This document shows, piece by piece, positions 1-9,374 of a DNA stretch of 64,000 bases; the stretch's first letter is position 1; each line of letters opens with the position of its first letter. The stretch covers positions 1 to 64,000 of the forward strand of contig NZ_AUMN01000022.1 of the NCBI RefSeq assembly GCF_000430705.1, read 5' to 3'. The DNA is from Arthrobacter castelli DSM 16402. GTDB lineage: Bacteria; Actinomycetota; Actinomycetes; Actinomycetales; Micrococcaceae. The translations under genes were made by a program, and so were the position numbers. A model generated the notes under the pieces. That model saw only the letters and a program-made list of their open reading frames with translations. It was not told the origin of the DNA and ran no database searches.

Positions 1-795
1 GGAGTGCTGGTTATCGGGATCAACAAGGCCACCCGGCTGCTGACCTACATCGTCGGCGTGGATAAAACCTACCGGGCCACCATCCGGCTGGGACAGAGCA
101 CCATCACCGACGACGCCGAAGGCGAAGTCACCGGCGGAGCGGACACCTCAGGCGTTGACGAGGCGGCTGTACGCGCCGCCATCGGGGATCTCACCGGCGA
201 TCTGCAGCAGGTCCCCAGCAGCGTCAGCGCGATCAAGGTCGACGGCAAGCGTTCCTACGCGCAGGTGCGCTCCGGCGAAGAGGTGAAGCTGGCACCGCGG
301 CCGGTGACGGTCAGCAGGTTCGAGGTGCACGACATCCGCCGGGTGGATGCCGGCAGCAGCAGAGACGGCGGTGCCGGCGGTGCTGGTCAACTGATCGACG
401 TGGATGCCACGGTCGAATGCTCGTCGGGAACCTACATCCGCGCGCTGGCTCGGGATGCCGGAGAGTCGCTGCACACCGGTGGGCACCTGACGGCACTGCG
501 CCGCACCCGGGTGGGACCATACACTCTCGATCAAGCGGCCACCTTGGAGCAGCTGGCCGAAGAACTGCAGGTATTGGACCTCTCGGAGGCCGCCGGTGCC
601 ATGTTCGACGGCCGCGAGCTGAGCGCTGACGAGGCGGCCGATCTGTCTTTCGGCCGCCGGATAGCTCCCGGATCCGGCGATGGCGTGTCGGCGGCCTTCG
701 CCCCCGATGGCACCTTGATGGCCCTGCTGCAGAACAAGGACGATGCCGCGAAGCCGGTTCTGGTCTTCGCGCCGGCGTCAGAGCAGCGCGGGTAA
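1..795 (+). CDS. truB: tRNA pseudouridine(55) synthase TruB (5' end outside window)
   Basis: TruB converts U55 of the T-arm of tRNAs to pseudouridine. The reading frame is open from base 1. The first residues, GVLVIGI, follow directly on the family's catalytic motif (G-x-L-D-P-x-A-T-G-V-L), so the catalytic Asp lies just upstream of the window. Later family blocks are visible: YRATIRLG, VPSSVSAIKVDGKRSYAQVR, and the CSSGTYIRALARD stretch. About 264 residues remain of a protein that is usually near 300. The stop overlaps the next start (TAATG at 793-797), which implies translational coupling. The GTG at 4 is internal, not the true start. Confidence 0.93.
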   Translation, partial: GVLVIGINKATRLLTYIVGVDKTYRATIRLGQSTITDDAEGEVTGGADTSGVDEAAVRAAIGDLTGDLQQVPSSVSAIKVDGKRSYAQVRSGEEVKLAPRPVTVSRFEVHDIRRVDAGSSRDGGAGGAGQLIDVDATVECSSGTYIRALARDAGESLHTGGHLTALRRTRVGPYTLDQAATLEQLAEELQVLDLSEAAGAMFDGRELSADEAADLSFGRRIAPGSGDGVSAAFAPDGTLMALLQNKDDAAKPVLVFAPASEQRG

Positions 796-1184
796 TGGAC
801 GGCTACTTCTGGGCGGTGCTTGCGGTCGGCGTGGCCTCGACCCTTGTCTGCGTTGCCGCAGGCGCCAAGGGATACGGGCCCAACGACATCACCATTTTGT
901 CCGTGGCTGCCGTGGAGCTGACGCTGCTGGTGTACCTGGGCGGTTCAATCGTCAGTGCCGTGGCCGGTGGCGGGCCCGCCGGGCCGGCGTGGGAGTTCTG
1001 GGGCTACCTGCTCACCGCTCTGGTGATCCCGTTCGCCGCGGTCTACTGGTCGCTGCTGGAACGCAGCCGATGGAGCAACTTCGTGCTGGCCGCCGTCGGG
1101 CTGGTCGCCCTGGTGATGACGGCACGGATGAACCAGCTCTGGTACGGGCCGGACCTGATGAATGCCCTCGGCTGGCCGGGCTAG
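795..1184 (+). CDS. Small four-helix membrane protein, function unknown
   Basis: A 129-residue protein whose ATG overlaps the truB stop codon. It is almost entirely hydrophobic, with predicted membrane segments at about residues 3-23, 33-57, 67-86 and 93-110. I see no catalytic motif and do not recognise a named family. Its overlap with truB and its closeness to the next membrane-protein gene suggest one transcript from truB onward. Function is unknown. Confidence 0.75.
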   Translation: MDGYFWAVLAVGVASTLVCVAAGAKGYGPNDITILSVAAVELTLLVYLGGSIVSAVAGGGPAGPAWEFWGYLLTALVIPFAAVYWSLLERSRWSNFVLAAVGLVALVMTARMNQLWYGPDLMNALGWPG

Positions 1185-1194
1185 GAAGGACGCT

Positions 1195-1629
1195 ATGGCG
1201 CCGCAGCGCACCAAACCCCCGACGCCGGGCAAGTCGGCACGCTCGAGTGGCCCGGGCCGGCTGATCGTCGCCGTCTACGCGGTGTTCGCCATCGCCGCCA
1301 CCGCGCGGGCGGGGTTCCAGATAGCGGTCGGGTTCTCCCATGCGCCGGTGGCCTACAGCCTGTCGGCGTTTGCCGCCGTCGTCTATATTCTTGCCGCCGT
1401 GTCGCTGGCCAGGGCAGGGACACGGTGGTTCTGGACCTCGGTGGCGGCCGTCGGCGTGGAACTGGCCGGGGTGCTCGCCGTCGGCGCCTACAGCGTGTTC
1501 CGCTCCGTGCCGCTGCCGGATGCGACCGTGTGGTCAGGCTTCGGGCAAGGGTACGGGTATGTGCCGCTGGTACTGCCGCTGGTCGGTCTATGGTGGCTGT
1601 ACCACAACCGTGCGGAGCGGAAACATTAA
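1195..1629 (+). CDS. Small integral membrane protein, function unknown
   Basis: A 144-residue protein with four predicted transmembrane segments after a basic, Pro-rich N terminus (about 20-42, 46-66, 76-98 and 110-135) and a charged C-terminal tail ending HNRAERKH. The ATG at 1195 is preferred because AGGAAGG lies 4-6 nt upstream; a longer in-frame start at 1162 would overlap the previous gene and lacks such a site. It lies 10 bp after the preceding membrane-protein gene and 10 bp before the GNAT gene, so it is probably part of the same operon. Function not recognised. Confidence 0.8.
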   Translation: MAPQRTKPPTPGKSARSSGPGRLIVAVYAVFAIAATARAGFQIAVGFSHAPVAYSLSAFAAVVYILAAVSLARAGTRWFWTSVAAVGVELAGVLAVGAYSVFRSVPLPDATVWSGFGQGYGYVPLVLPLVGLWWLYHNRAERKH

Positions 1630-1639
1630 GAAGGGGACC

Positions 1640-2818
1640 ATGAAGGACGACGGCGTCATCACCCTGCGCCGGCTTCGTGTCGACGACGCCGAGGCATTCG
1701 CGGCGCTGGCAGCCGACGCGGATGCCTCAGCGCCGGTCAGCCGTCCCAACGGCCGCCCGGATTATTCCGCTGCCGACGCTGCGCTGTTCATCGCCTCGGA
1801 AGTGGCCGAGGGATGGCGCACGGGCCATACCCTGCGCTGGGCCGTGGTGGATCGCGCCTGCGACCGGCTGCTAGGCACGGTGGCGTTGCACAAGGTGGAC
1901 ACCAGCGGTGCCGAGATGGGCATCCGGATGTCCGCCGCCGCCCGCGGCCAGGGCCACGGGCACCGGGCAGTTGAGCTGGTGCTGGAATACGCCTTTGACC
2001 ATCTCCGCCTGTCGGTGGTGCATTGGTACGCCAAGGTGGGCAACTGGGCCAGCCGGAACCTCGCCCACCGTGCCGGTTTCGTGCTCGAGGGCACCGTCCG
2101 TGCCCTGGCGTCGGCGGACGGGCCGCGGGCCGACTGCTGGATCCTGACACTGACGGCCGCCGATTACAGGATCGTCACTGCCGCGGCCGGCGCGCCGGCC
2201 GACGGTGGGGACTTGGCGGCCGGGATACCCGCCGTCGTCCCGGTGCTTTGTGACGGCACAATCCGGCTGCGCCAGCTGGCAGGGGCGGACGTGATGCCCC
2301 TGACCGCTAATTGCCAGGACCCGGCAGCGGTGCGGTGGACAACGATTCCAGAGAACTACACCGAAGAGGACGCGCGGAACTATATCTTCGGCCACGTCCC
2401 GGCATGCTGGGCCAACGGTTCTGAACAGAATTTCGCGGTGGCCGATGCCGCCTCGGACCAACTGCTGGGCACGATCGGCCTGCACCGGTTCCAGGCGGGC
2501 ACCGCCGAGGTCGGGATCAACATTGGAGCCGGCGCGCGGGGGAGCGGAGCCGCCGAACGGGCGGGGAGGCTGCTCATCGACTATGCGTTCGAACAGCTGA
2601 ACCTGCAGTACCTGTACTGGCAGGCCGCAGTATCCAATTGGGCCAGCCGTAAACTGGCATGGAAGCTGGGTTTCCGGCACGAAGGCACTATCCGCGGGTA
2701 CTTCGTCCAGCGCGGGGTTCCCACCGACGTGTGGCTGCTCTCGCTCGCTTCGACTGACCCGCGGCACCGGCGCGCACCGTGGGACGGTGCGCATCTGCCC
2801 CGCCTGGATCAGCCATAA
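1640..2818 (+). CDS. Tandem GNAT-family N-acetyltransferase (RimJ/RimL type)
   Basis: A 392-residue protein with two complete GNAT domains, at about residues 5-175 and 205-380. Each carries an acetyl-CoA pyrophosphate-binding loop (SAAARGQGHGHRA in the first, GAGARGSGAAERA in the second) and the RimJ/L signature NWASR followed by a helix (NWASRNLAHRAGF and NWASRKLAWKLGF). The domains join through an Ala/Gly-rich linker, which points to an intragenic duplication. The likely reaction is acetyl transfer from acetyl-CoA to an amine, perhaps a protein N terminus or small molecule; the substrate cannot be read. The start at 1640 follows AAGAAGGGGACC. Confidence 0.88.
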   Translation: MKDDGVITLRRLRVDDAEAFAALAADADASAPVSRPNGRPDYSAADAALFIASEVAEGWRTGHTLRWAVVDRACDRLLGTVALHKVDTSGAEMGIRMSAAARGQGHGHRAVELVLEYAFDHLRLSVVHWYAKVGNWASRNLAHRAGFVLEGTVRALASADGPRADCWILTLTAADYRIVTAAAGAPADGGDLAAGIPAVVPVLCDGTIRLRQLAGADVMPLTANCQDPAAVRWTTIPENYTEEDARNYIFGHVPACWANGSEQNFAVADAASDQLLGTIGLHRFQAGTAEVGINIGAGARGSGAAERAGRLLIDYAFEQLNLQYLYWQAAVSNWASRKLAWKLGFRHEGTIRGYFVQRGVPTDVWLLSLASTDPRHRRAPWDGAHLPRLDQP

Positions 2819-2871
2819 TGTAAAAGGCCCCTCCCAACGACGGGCCGCGGCAGAAGCTTGCAAGGAGATAC

Positions 2872-3867
2872 GTGCACTACTGGAAAGATCCGGCCGAGGT
2901 TCCGGATGGCTTCGGTCCATCGGTGGTAACGATTGGCAATTTCGACGGCGTCCACCAGGGGCACCAGCAGGTCCTGGCTCAGCTGATAGCTGCTGCCCGG
3001 GGCGCCGATGCCGCCGCCGTCGCCGTGACCTTTGAACCGCATCCGGCCCAAGTGCACCGGCCGGAGACCGCCCCGGAGCTGATCATGGGGCTCGAAGACC
3101 GGTTGGAAACGCTTCAGGCCACCGGGCTCGATGGTGTGCTGGTAATGAACTACACGCTGGAATTGGCGGCCCAGACTCCCGAGGAATTTGTCCGTTCGGT
3201 ATTTGTCGACACCCTCGCGGCTTCCCAGGTCTTCATCGGCCACGACGTGCGTTTCGGCAAGGACAACAGCGGCGACCTGGCCACCATGCAGCAGTTGGGC
3301 ACCCAGTACGGTTTCGACGTCGTCGTCATCGATGAGTTCGGTTCGGGAGCCACCGGGGCAGAGGTGGGGGCCATATCCCCGCAGAGCGGATCGGCCAATC
3401 GGCGCTGTTCGTCCACTTGGCTGCGTGAACTGCTGCGCGAAGGCGACGTCAAGACTGCCGCACGCATTCTGGGCCGTCCCCACCGGGTCCGCGGCGAGGT
3501 GGTCCGCGGCGCAGCCCGGGGACGCGCCCTGGGCTTTCCCACGGCCAACCTGGCGCCGGCGGCCACGGGTTTCATCCCCGCCGACGGCGTATATGCCGGC
3601 TGGATGACCGATGCATCCGGACGACGGTGGCCGGCTGCCATATCGGTCGGTTCCAATCCGACCTTCGAGCACGTGCCGCGGCAGGTGGAAGCACATGTGA
3701 TCGACCGCCCGGACGAGGAACCGGAGGATTTCGATCTCTACGACGAGCAGGTGGTTGTCGAATTCCGTGAGCGGCTGCGGGGCATGGTTGCCTACCAGGG
3801 CCCCGAGGCACTGGTCGAGCAGATGCGGCTGGACGTCGTGCAGGCCCGCGACGTGCTGGGGATTTAG
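2872..3867 (+). CDS. ribF: Bifunctional riboflavin kinase / FAD synthetase RibF
   Basis: RibF phosphorylates riboflavin to FMN and adenylylates FMN to FAD in the cytosol. The 331-residue protein has the N-terminal nucleotidyltransferase domain (GNFDGVHQGHQ at about 22-32, and the CSSTWLRELL block) and a C-terminal riboflavin kinase domain beginning near residue 185 (GRALGFPTANL). The GTG start at 2872 follows AAGGAGATAC. I see no FMN-riboswitch-like sequence upstream. In actinobacteria ribF commonly lies between truB and rpsO, as here. A 10-bp hairpin follows the stop. Confidence 0.97.
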   Translation: MHYWKDPAEVPDGFGPSVVTIGNFDGVHQGHQQVLAQLIAAARGADAAAVAVTFEPHPAQVHRPETAPELIMGLEDRLETLQATGLDGVLVMNYTLELAAQTPEEFVRSVFVDTLAASQVFIGHDVRFGKDNSGDLATMQQLGTQYGFDVVVIDEFGSGATGAEVGAISPQSGSANRRCSSTWLRELLREGDVKTAARILGRPHRVRGEVVRGAARGRALGFPTANLAPAATGFIPADGVYAGWMTDASGRRWPAAISVGSNPTFEHVPRQVEAHVIDRPDEEPEDFDLYDEQVVVEFRERLRGMVAYQGPEALVEQMRLDVVQARDVLGI

Positions 3868-3898
3868 CAGCGCTGCATCGGACGCCCGGGCAGTGCTG

Positions 3899-3929
3899 CA
3901 TCGGGCGCCTGATCAAGCAGCGCCCGATG
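3899..3929 (+). terminator. Hairpin after ribF, probable terminator
   Basis: A perfect 10-bp inverted repeat (CATCGGGCGC at 3899-3908 and GCGCCCGATG at 3920-3929) with an 11-nt loop, 31 bp after the ribF stop. No U-run follows, which is common for actinobacterial terminators. A -10-like TAAACT at 3983-3988 then starts the rpsO promoter region. Confidence 0.6.
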
Positions 3930-4065
3930 GGCAGCCGCTGACAGACGACGGGCGTATTTCGACATATGAGTCTGCCTGCACGTAAACTAGGCAAGGATCC
4001 GGCGGCAGTCCGTGGCGGCTGGATTTTGTTATGCATATTGACACGGCACAACTCTAGGAGTTTCT

Positions 4066-4335
4066 GTGGCCCTTGACGCCGCTGAAAAGCAGGAAATCAT
4101 CAGGCAGTTCGCCACCAGCGAGTCGGATACCGGCTCCTCAGAGGTACAGATCGCGATGCTCACCAAGCGCATCAGCGGTTTGACCGAACACCTCAAGGAG
4201 CACACGCACGACCATCACACTCGTCGCGGACTGATGGGCTTGGTCGGCCGCCGCAAGCGCCTTCTGACCTACCTGAAGAAGACTGACATCGAAGGCTACC
4301 GCGCGCTCATCGAGCGCCTTGGCATCCGCCGGTAG
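4066..4335 (+). CDS. rpsO: 30S ribosomal protein S15
   Basis: An 89-residue S15 of normal length. It binds 16S rRNA in the platform of the small subunit. Characteristic sequence includes the [16 protein letters not shown] block and [17 protein letters not shown], with the conserved HDHHTRRGL rRNA-binding segment. The GTG start at 4066 follows TAGGAG. It has its own promoter-like region (TAAACT at 3983-3988) and is followed by a structured leader and pnp, the classic rpsO-pnp pairing. Confidence 0.98.
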   Translation: MALDAAEKQEIIRQFATSESDTGSSEVQIAMLTKRISGLTEHLKEHTHDHHTRRGLMGLVGRRKRLLTYLKKTDIEGYRALIERLGIRR

Positions 4336-4345
4336 CCAGCGTGAG

Positions 4346-4534
4346 GGCGGCGCTTCGACCGCCGGTATGAACTGACGGTTCCATCGCCCCCATGGGCGAG
4401 CCGACGGGCCGGTCAGGTTTTCGGAGGGCCGCCTTCGAGCATTACAACTACACACATATGGAGCGGTAACAGGCACCGTGCATTCGCGGTCCTCGGTAGT
4501 GGCCTCCGGGACGTCGGCGCAGGCATTGCGCCGA
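4346..4534 (+). promoter_or_regulatory. Structured rpsO-pnp intergenic leader with several hairpins
   Basis: The 285 bp between rpsO and pnp contain no gene but several strong hairpins: GGCGG/CCGCC (4346-4350 with 4359-4363), TCGCCC/GGGCGA (4384-4389 with 4394-4399, 4-nt loop) and an 8-bp TCGGCGCA/TGCGCCGA stem (4514-4521 with 4527-4534, 5-nt loop). A conserved 'actino-pnp' RNA motif is known upstream of actinobacterial polynucleotide phosphorylase genes, and pnp leaders in other bacteria are autoregulatory sites. I infer that this leader plays that role; assignment to the actino-pnp family needs a covariance-model search. Confidence 0.55.
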
Positions 4535-4620
4535 GCGGCCCGTGGGCCTCGATCGAAGACCGGGTGAAGCATCAAGTGTTGTGCTTTCCGCCTCCATCAG
4601 CATGAATGGAGGTGACTCTC

Positions 4621-6879
<2,259 letters not shown>

Positions 6880-8280
6880 ATGCCGGTTGTTCCGTTGCCA
6901 TTGGCCGCTGCAGGCAGCCAGGCTCCCGCGGGCGGGGCGGTGGACTCTTCCACCGCCCCGCCCATTGCGGGCTCCGAGCTCGACATCGTCATTGGCTCCG
7001 CAGACGGCGCCCAGGTCCGCCGGTCCGTGCTGCCCGGCGGCGTGCGGGTGCTGACCGAATCCATGCCCGGGCAGCGCTCGGCGACTATCGGATTCTGGCT
7101 GGGCGTCGGGTCCCGCGACGAGCTCGACGGCGAACACGGCTCCACCCACTTCCTGGAGCACCTGCTGTTCAAGGGCACCTCAAGCCGCAGCGCCTTGGAC
7201 ATCGCCTCGGCCTTTGACGAGGTGGGCGGCGAGTCGAATGCCGCCACCGCAAAAGAAAACACCTGCTACTACGCCCGGGTGCTGGACAGCGACCTGCCCA
7301 TGGCCATCGACACCATCGCCGATATGGTGACCTCTGCGGTGCTGGATCCTCAGGAGCTGGAGGCCGAGCGCGGCGTCATCGAAGAGGAAATCGCGATGGA
7401 CCGCGATGACCCGGCCGATGTGGCCCATGAGTCGTTTGTGAAAGCCGTGTTCGGCGACCATCCGCTGGGCCGACCCATCGGCGGAACCGAGGAAGCCATC
7501 GCCTCCATCACCCGCGACGCGGTGATGCGCCACTACAAGCGTTACTACCGCCCGGACGAACTGGTGGTCACCGCTGCCGGCGGGCTGGACCACGACGAGG
7601 TCTGTGCCCGGGTGATGGAAGCGCTGCGCCGTTCCGGATGGGAACTGGCCGAAGGGGCCGCTCCGGTTTCGCGGCGCACCGCCATCGAGGCCGCACGCGA
7701 GCCTCAGACCACCGTCGAAGTGGTCGAACGGGCTGTGGAGCAGGCCAACATCATCGTCGGGTGCCCCTCGCTGGTTGCCACCGATGACCGAAAATTCGTG
7801 ATGAGCGTGCTGAACGCCATCCTCGGCGGCGGAATGTCCTCCCGGCTGTTCCAGGAGATCCGCGAAAAGCGGGGCCTGGCGTACGCCACCTATTCGTTCT
7901 CCGTCGGATACGCCGACGCCGGCTACTTCGCCATGTATGCCGGGTGCGCGCCGGCCAAGGCCAGGCAGGTCATCGACCTGCTGAACGCGGAGCTGGAGAA
8001 GCTCGCCGCGGAAGAAGTTTCGCCCACCGAACTGAAGAAAGCCGTCGGGCAGTTGTCCGGCGGCATCGTGCTGGCCCTGGAGGATTCCGGATCCAGGATG
8101 TCGAGACTGGGACGAGCCGAACTGGTCACCGGCGAATTCGTCGACATCGATGAAACCCTTGCCCGGATCGATGCGGTCACCCCCGCACAGATCCGTGAAC
8201 TGGCGGCAGAACTGGCGGCCGCGCCACGGACCACCACAGTCGTCGGCCCGTTTCCGGACGCCGGCGAGTTCACCAACTAA
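6880..8280 (+). CDS. M16 family zinc metallopeptidase (pitrilysin type)
   Basis: A 466-residue M16 peptidase, usually encoded directly after pnp in bacteria. The inverted zinc motif HFLEH (HxxEH) is at residues 90-94, with the downstream acidic segment EAERGVIEEEIAMDRDDP supplying the third ligand region; both M16 half-domains are present. The ATG at 6880 abuts the pnp stop with no gap, so the two are probably co-translated. The first ~35 residues are Ala/Pro-rich and not conserved in character; the true start could be slightly downstream. Its physiological substrate is unknown. Confidence 0.93.
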   Translation: MPVVPLPLAAAGSQAPAGGAVDSSTAPPIAGSELDIVIGSADGAQVRRSVLPGGVRVLTESMPGQRSATIGFWLGVGSRDELDGEHGSTHFLEHLLFKGTSSRSALDIASAFDEVGGESNAATAKENTCYYARVLDSDLPMAIDTIADMVTSAVLDPQELEAERGVIEEEIAMDRDDPADVAHESFVKAVFGDHPLGRPIGGTEEAIASITRDAVMRHYKRYYRPDELVVTAAGGLDHDEVCARVMEALRRSGWELAEGAAPVSRRTAIEAAREPQTTVEVVERAVEQANIIVGCPSLVATDDRKFVMSVLNAILGGGMSSRLFQEIREKRGLAYATYSFSVGYADAGYFAMYAGCAPAKARQVIDLLNAELEKLAAEEVSPTELKKAVGQLSGGIVLALEDSGSRMSRLGRAELVTGEFVDIDETLARIDAVTPAQIRELAAELAAAPRTTTVVGPFPDAGEFTN

Positions 8281-8284
8281 GCGC

Positions 8285-8300
8285 CGTCCGTAACCGGACG
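8285..8300 (+). terminator. Short hairpin between the M16 peptidase and SRPBCC genes
   Basis: A perfect CGTCCG/CGGACG stem with a TAAC tetraloop, 5 bp after the peptidase stop. It may terminate or attenuate the pnp-peptidase transcript before the next gene. Confidence 0.35.
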
Positions 8301-8342
8301 CGGAGTCCCGGTGGTCCGGCCGCCGGCAGGAAGGAGCCAAGA

Positions 8343-8879
8343 ATGAGCCAAGCCCCTGATGCCTTCGGCGAACTGACCCGGGACGGGGATGCGGTCGATG
8401 TCCGCCTCACGATGAACTACGACGTCGCCGCCGAGAACCTGTGGCAGGCCATCACCACCGCCAGTCATCTGGCCAGCTGGTTCGCCACCGTCGAAGGCGA
8501 GCTGACCGAAGGTGGACGCTGCCATGTGGTCTTCAACGAGGACAATCCCGAGCAGCGGATCAACGGCACCATCGAAGAATGCGTGACGGCCCAGCGGCTG
8601 GTCCTCGGCTGGGAAATGGAGAGCCACCCTGATTCGACGGTTATTGCCGAATTGTCAGATGCCGGATCGCCAGGCTCCGGACCCGGCACCACGCTGGTCC
8701 TGGAACACCTGCGGATGCGCGATGACACCGCCGCAGCCTACGCTGCCGGGTGGCAGGCATACCTGGAGGCGTTGGAAGGACATCTGGCCGGGCGCACGGA
8801 CATCAAGGACCGCTGGGAAACGCGCTGGCAGGCACTGCTGCCGGTCTACCTGCACAGTGTCAGCGAACTGCAGCACTGA
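8343..8879 (+). CDS. SRPBCC (START/AHSA1-like) domain protein
   Basis: A 178-residue protein of the SRPBCC ligand-binding fold, closest in pattern to AHSA1-type proteins. The N-terminal strand-helix signature is visible in the LTMNYDVAAENLWQAITTAS stretch followed by HLASWFATVEG, and the C-terminal helix includes YAAGWQAYLEALEGHL. Such domains bind hydrophobic ligands or act as co-chaperones; the actual ligand is not evident. The start follows the strong ribosome-binding site AGGAAGGAG. The gene converges on moaD, 21 bp away. Confidence 0.85.
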   Translation: MSQAPDAFGELTRDGDAVDVRLTMNYDVAAENLWQAITTASHLASWFATVEGELTEGGRCHVVFNEDNPEQRINGTIEECVTAQRLVLGWEMESHPDSTVIAELSDAGSPGSGPGTTLVLEHLRMRDDTAAAYAAGWQAYLEALEGHLAGRTDIKDRWETRWQALLPVYLHSVSELQH

Positions 8880-8900
8880 AGTCCAGTACTGCACCGCTCC

Positions 8901-9164
8901 CTACCCTCCGGCGAACGGGGGCAGGATGTCGATCACGTCGTCGTCGGCCAGCGGCGCCGTGCGATCCCTGAGCGCCACCTCATTGCGCAGGAAGCTGCTG
9001 CGCGCCACGACAGAAGCCATGGCCGGTTGGCCGTTCCCCGCGTCCGGATGCAGGGATTTCAATGTGTCCACTACATCGTTCAGGCTGGTGCCCGGCTGCA
9101 CGTCAAGCTTTTCCTGATCCATTCCGGCCGCGGCACGCGCGGCCCCGAAGTACCTGACCATCAT
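8901..9164 (-). CDS. moaD: MoaD/ThiS-family sulfur carrier (molybdopterin synthase small subunit)
   Basis: An 87-residue beta-grasp sulfur-carrier protein. MoaD carries the C-terminal thiocarboxylate that molybdopterin synthase (with MoaE) uses to convert cPMP to molybdopterin. The sequence begins MMVRYFGAARAAAG, typical of MoaD, and ends PPFAGG with the essential Gly-Gly terminus. It is on the opposite strand to, but within 5 kb of, moeA, moaC, moaB and moaE, which supports MoaD rather than ThiS. Either of two adjacent ATGs (9164 or 9161) could be the start. Confidence 0.9.
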   Translation of the reverse strand: MMVRYFGAARAAAGMDQEKLDVQPGTSLNDVVDTLKSLHPDAGNGQPAMASVVARSSFLRNEVALRDRTAPLADDDVIDILPPFAGG

Positions 9165-9313
9165 CGGGCGTTCCCAACCTCCATCGGCATCGGGCGTAAG
9201 CTCGTCACATTCAGGCTATCCCACCACTGACAGAGGCCACGACCGCTCGCGTTGGCTCATGGCAAACCTCCGGTTTGAACCAATCCGCGCGTACCGTCGG
9301 CAACGAATGAAAC

Positions 9314-9319
9314 TATGCT
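9314..9319 (+). promoter_or_regulatory. Candidate -10 box for the molybdoenzyme operon
   Basis: TATGCT lies in the 210-bp region between divergent moaD and the molybdoenzyme gene. It overlaps an in-frame ATG at 9315, which argues against that ATG being the start and favours one at 9342 or 9375. I did not find a clear -35 box. Confidence 0.35.
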
Positions 9320-9374
9320 GGATGTATGCCTCGCAGAAGGCATGCGCGTCGATGAGGAATGCGGGGAAAACCCA

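Noticed and set aside
2819-2871. FMN riboswitch before ribF
   Set aside because: The gap is only 53 bp and shows no RFN-type conserved segments.
9315-9374. Start of the molybdoenzyme at ATG 9315
   Set aside because: The ATG is part of a TATGCT -10 box, and the added residues (MLDVCLAEGMRVDEECGENP) do not resemble a membrane-protein N terminus.
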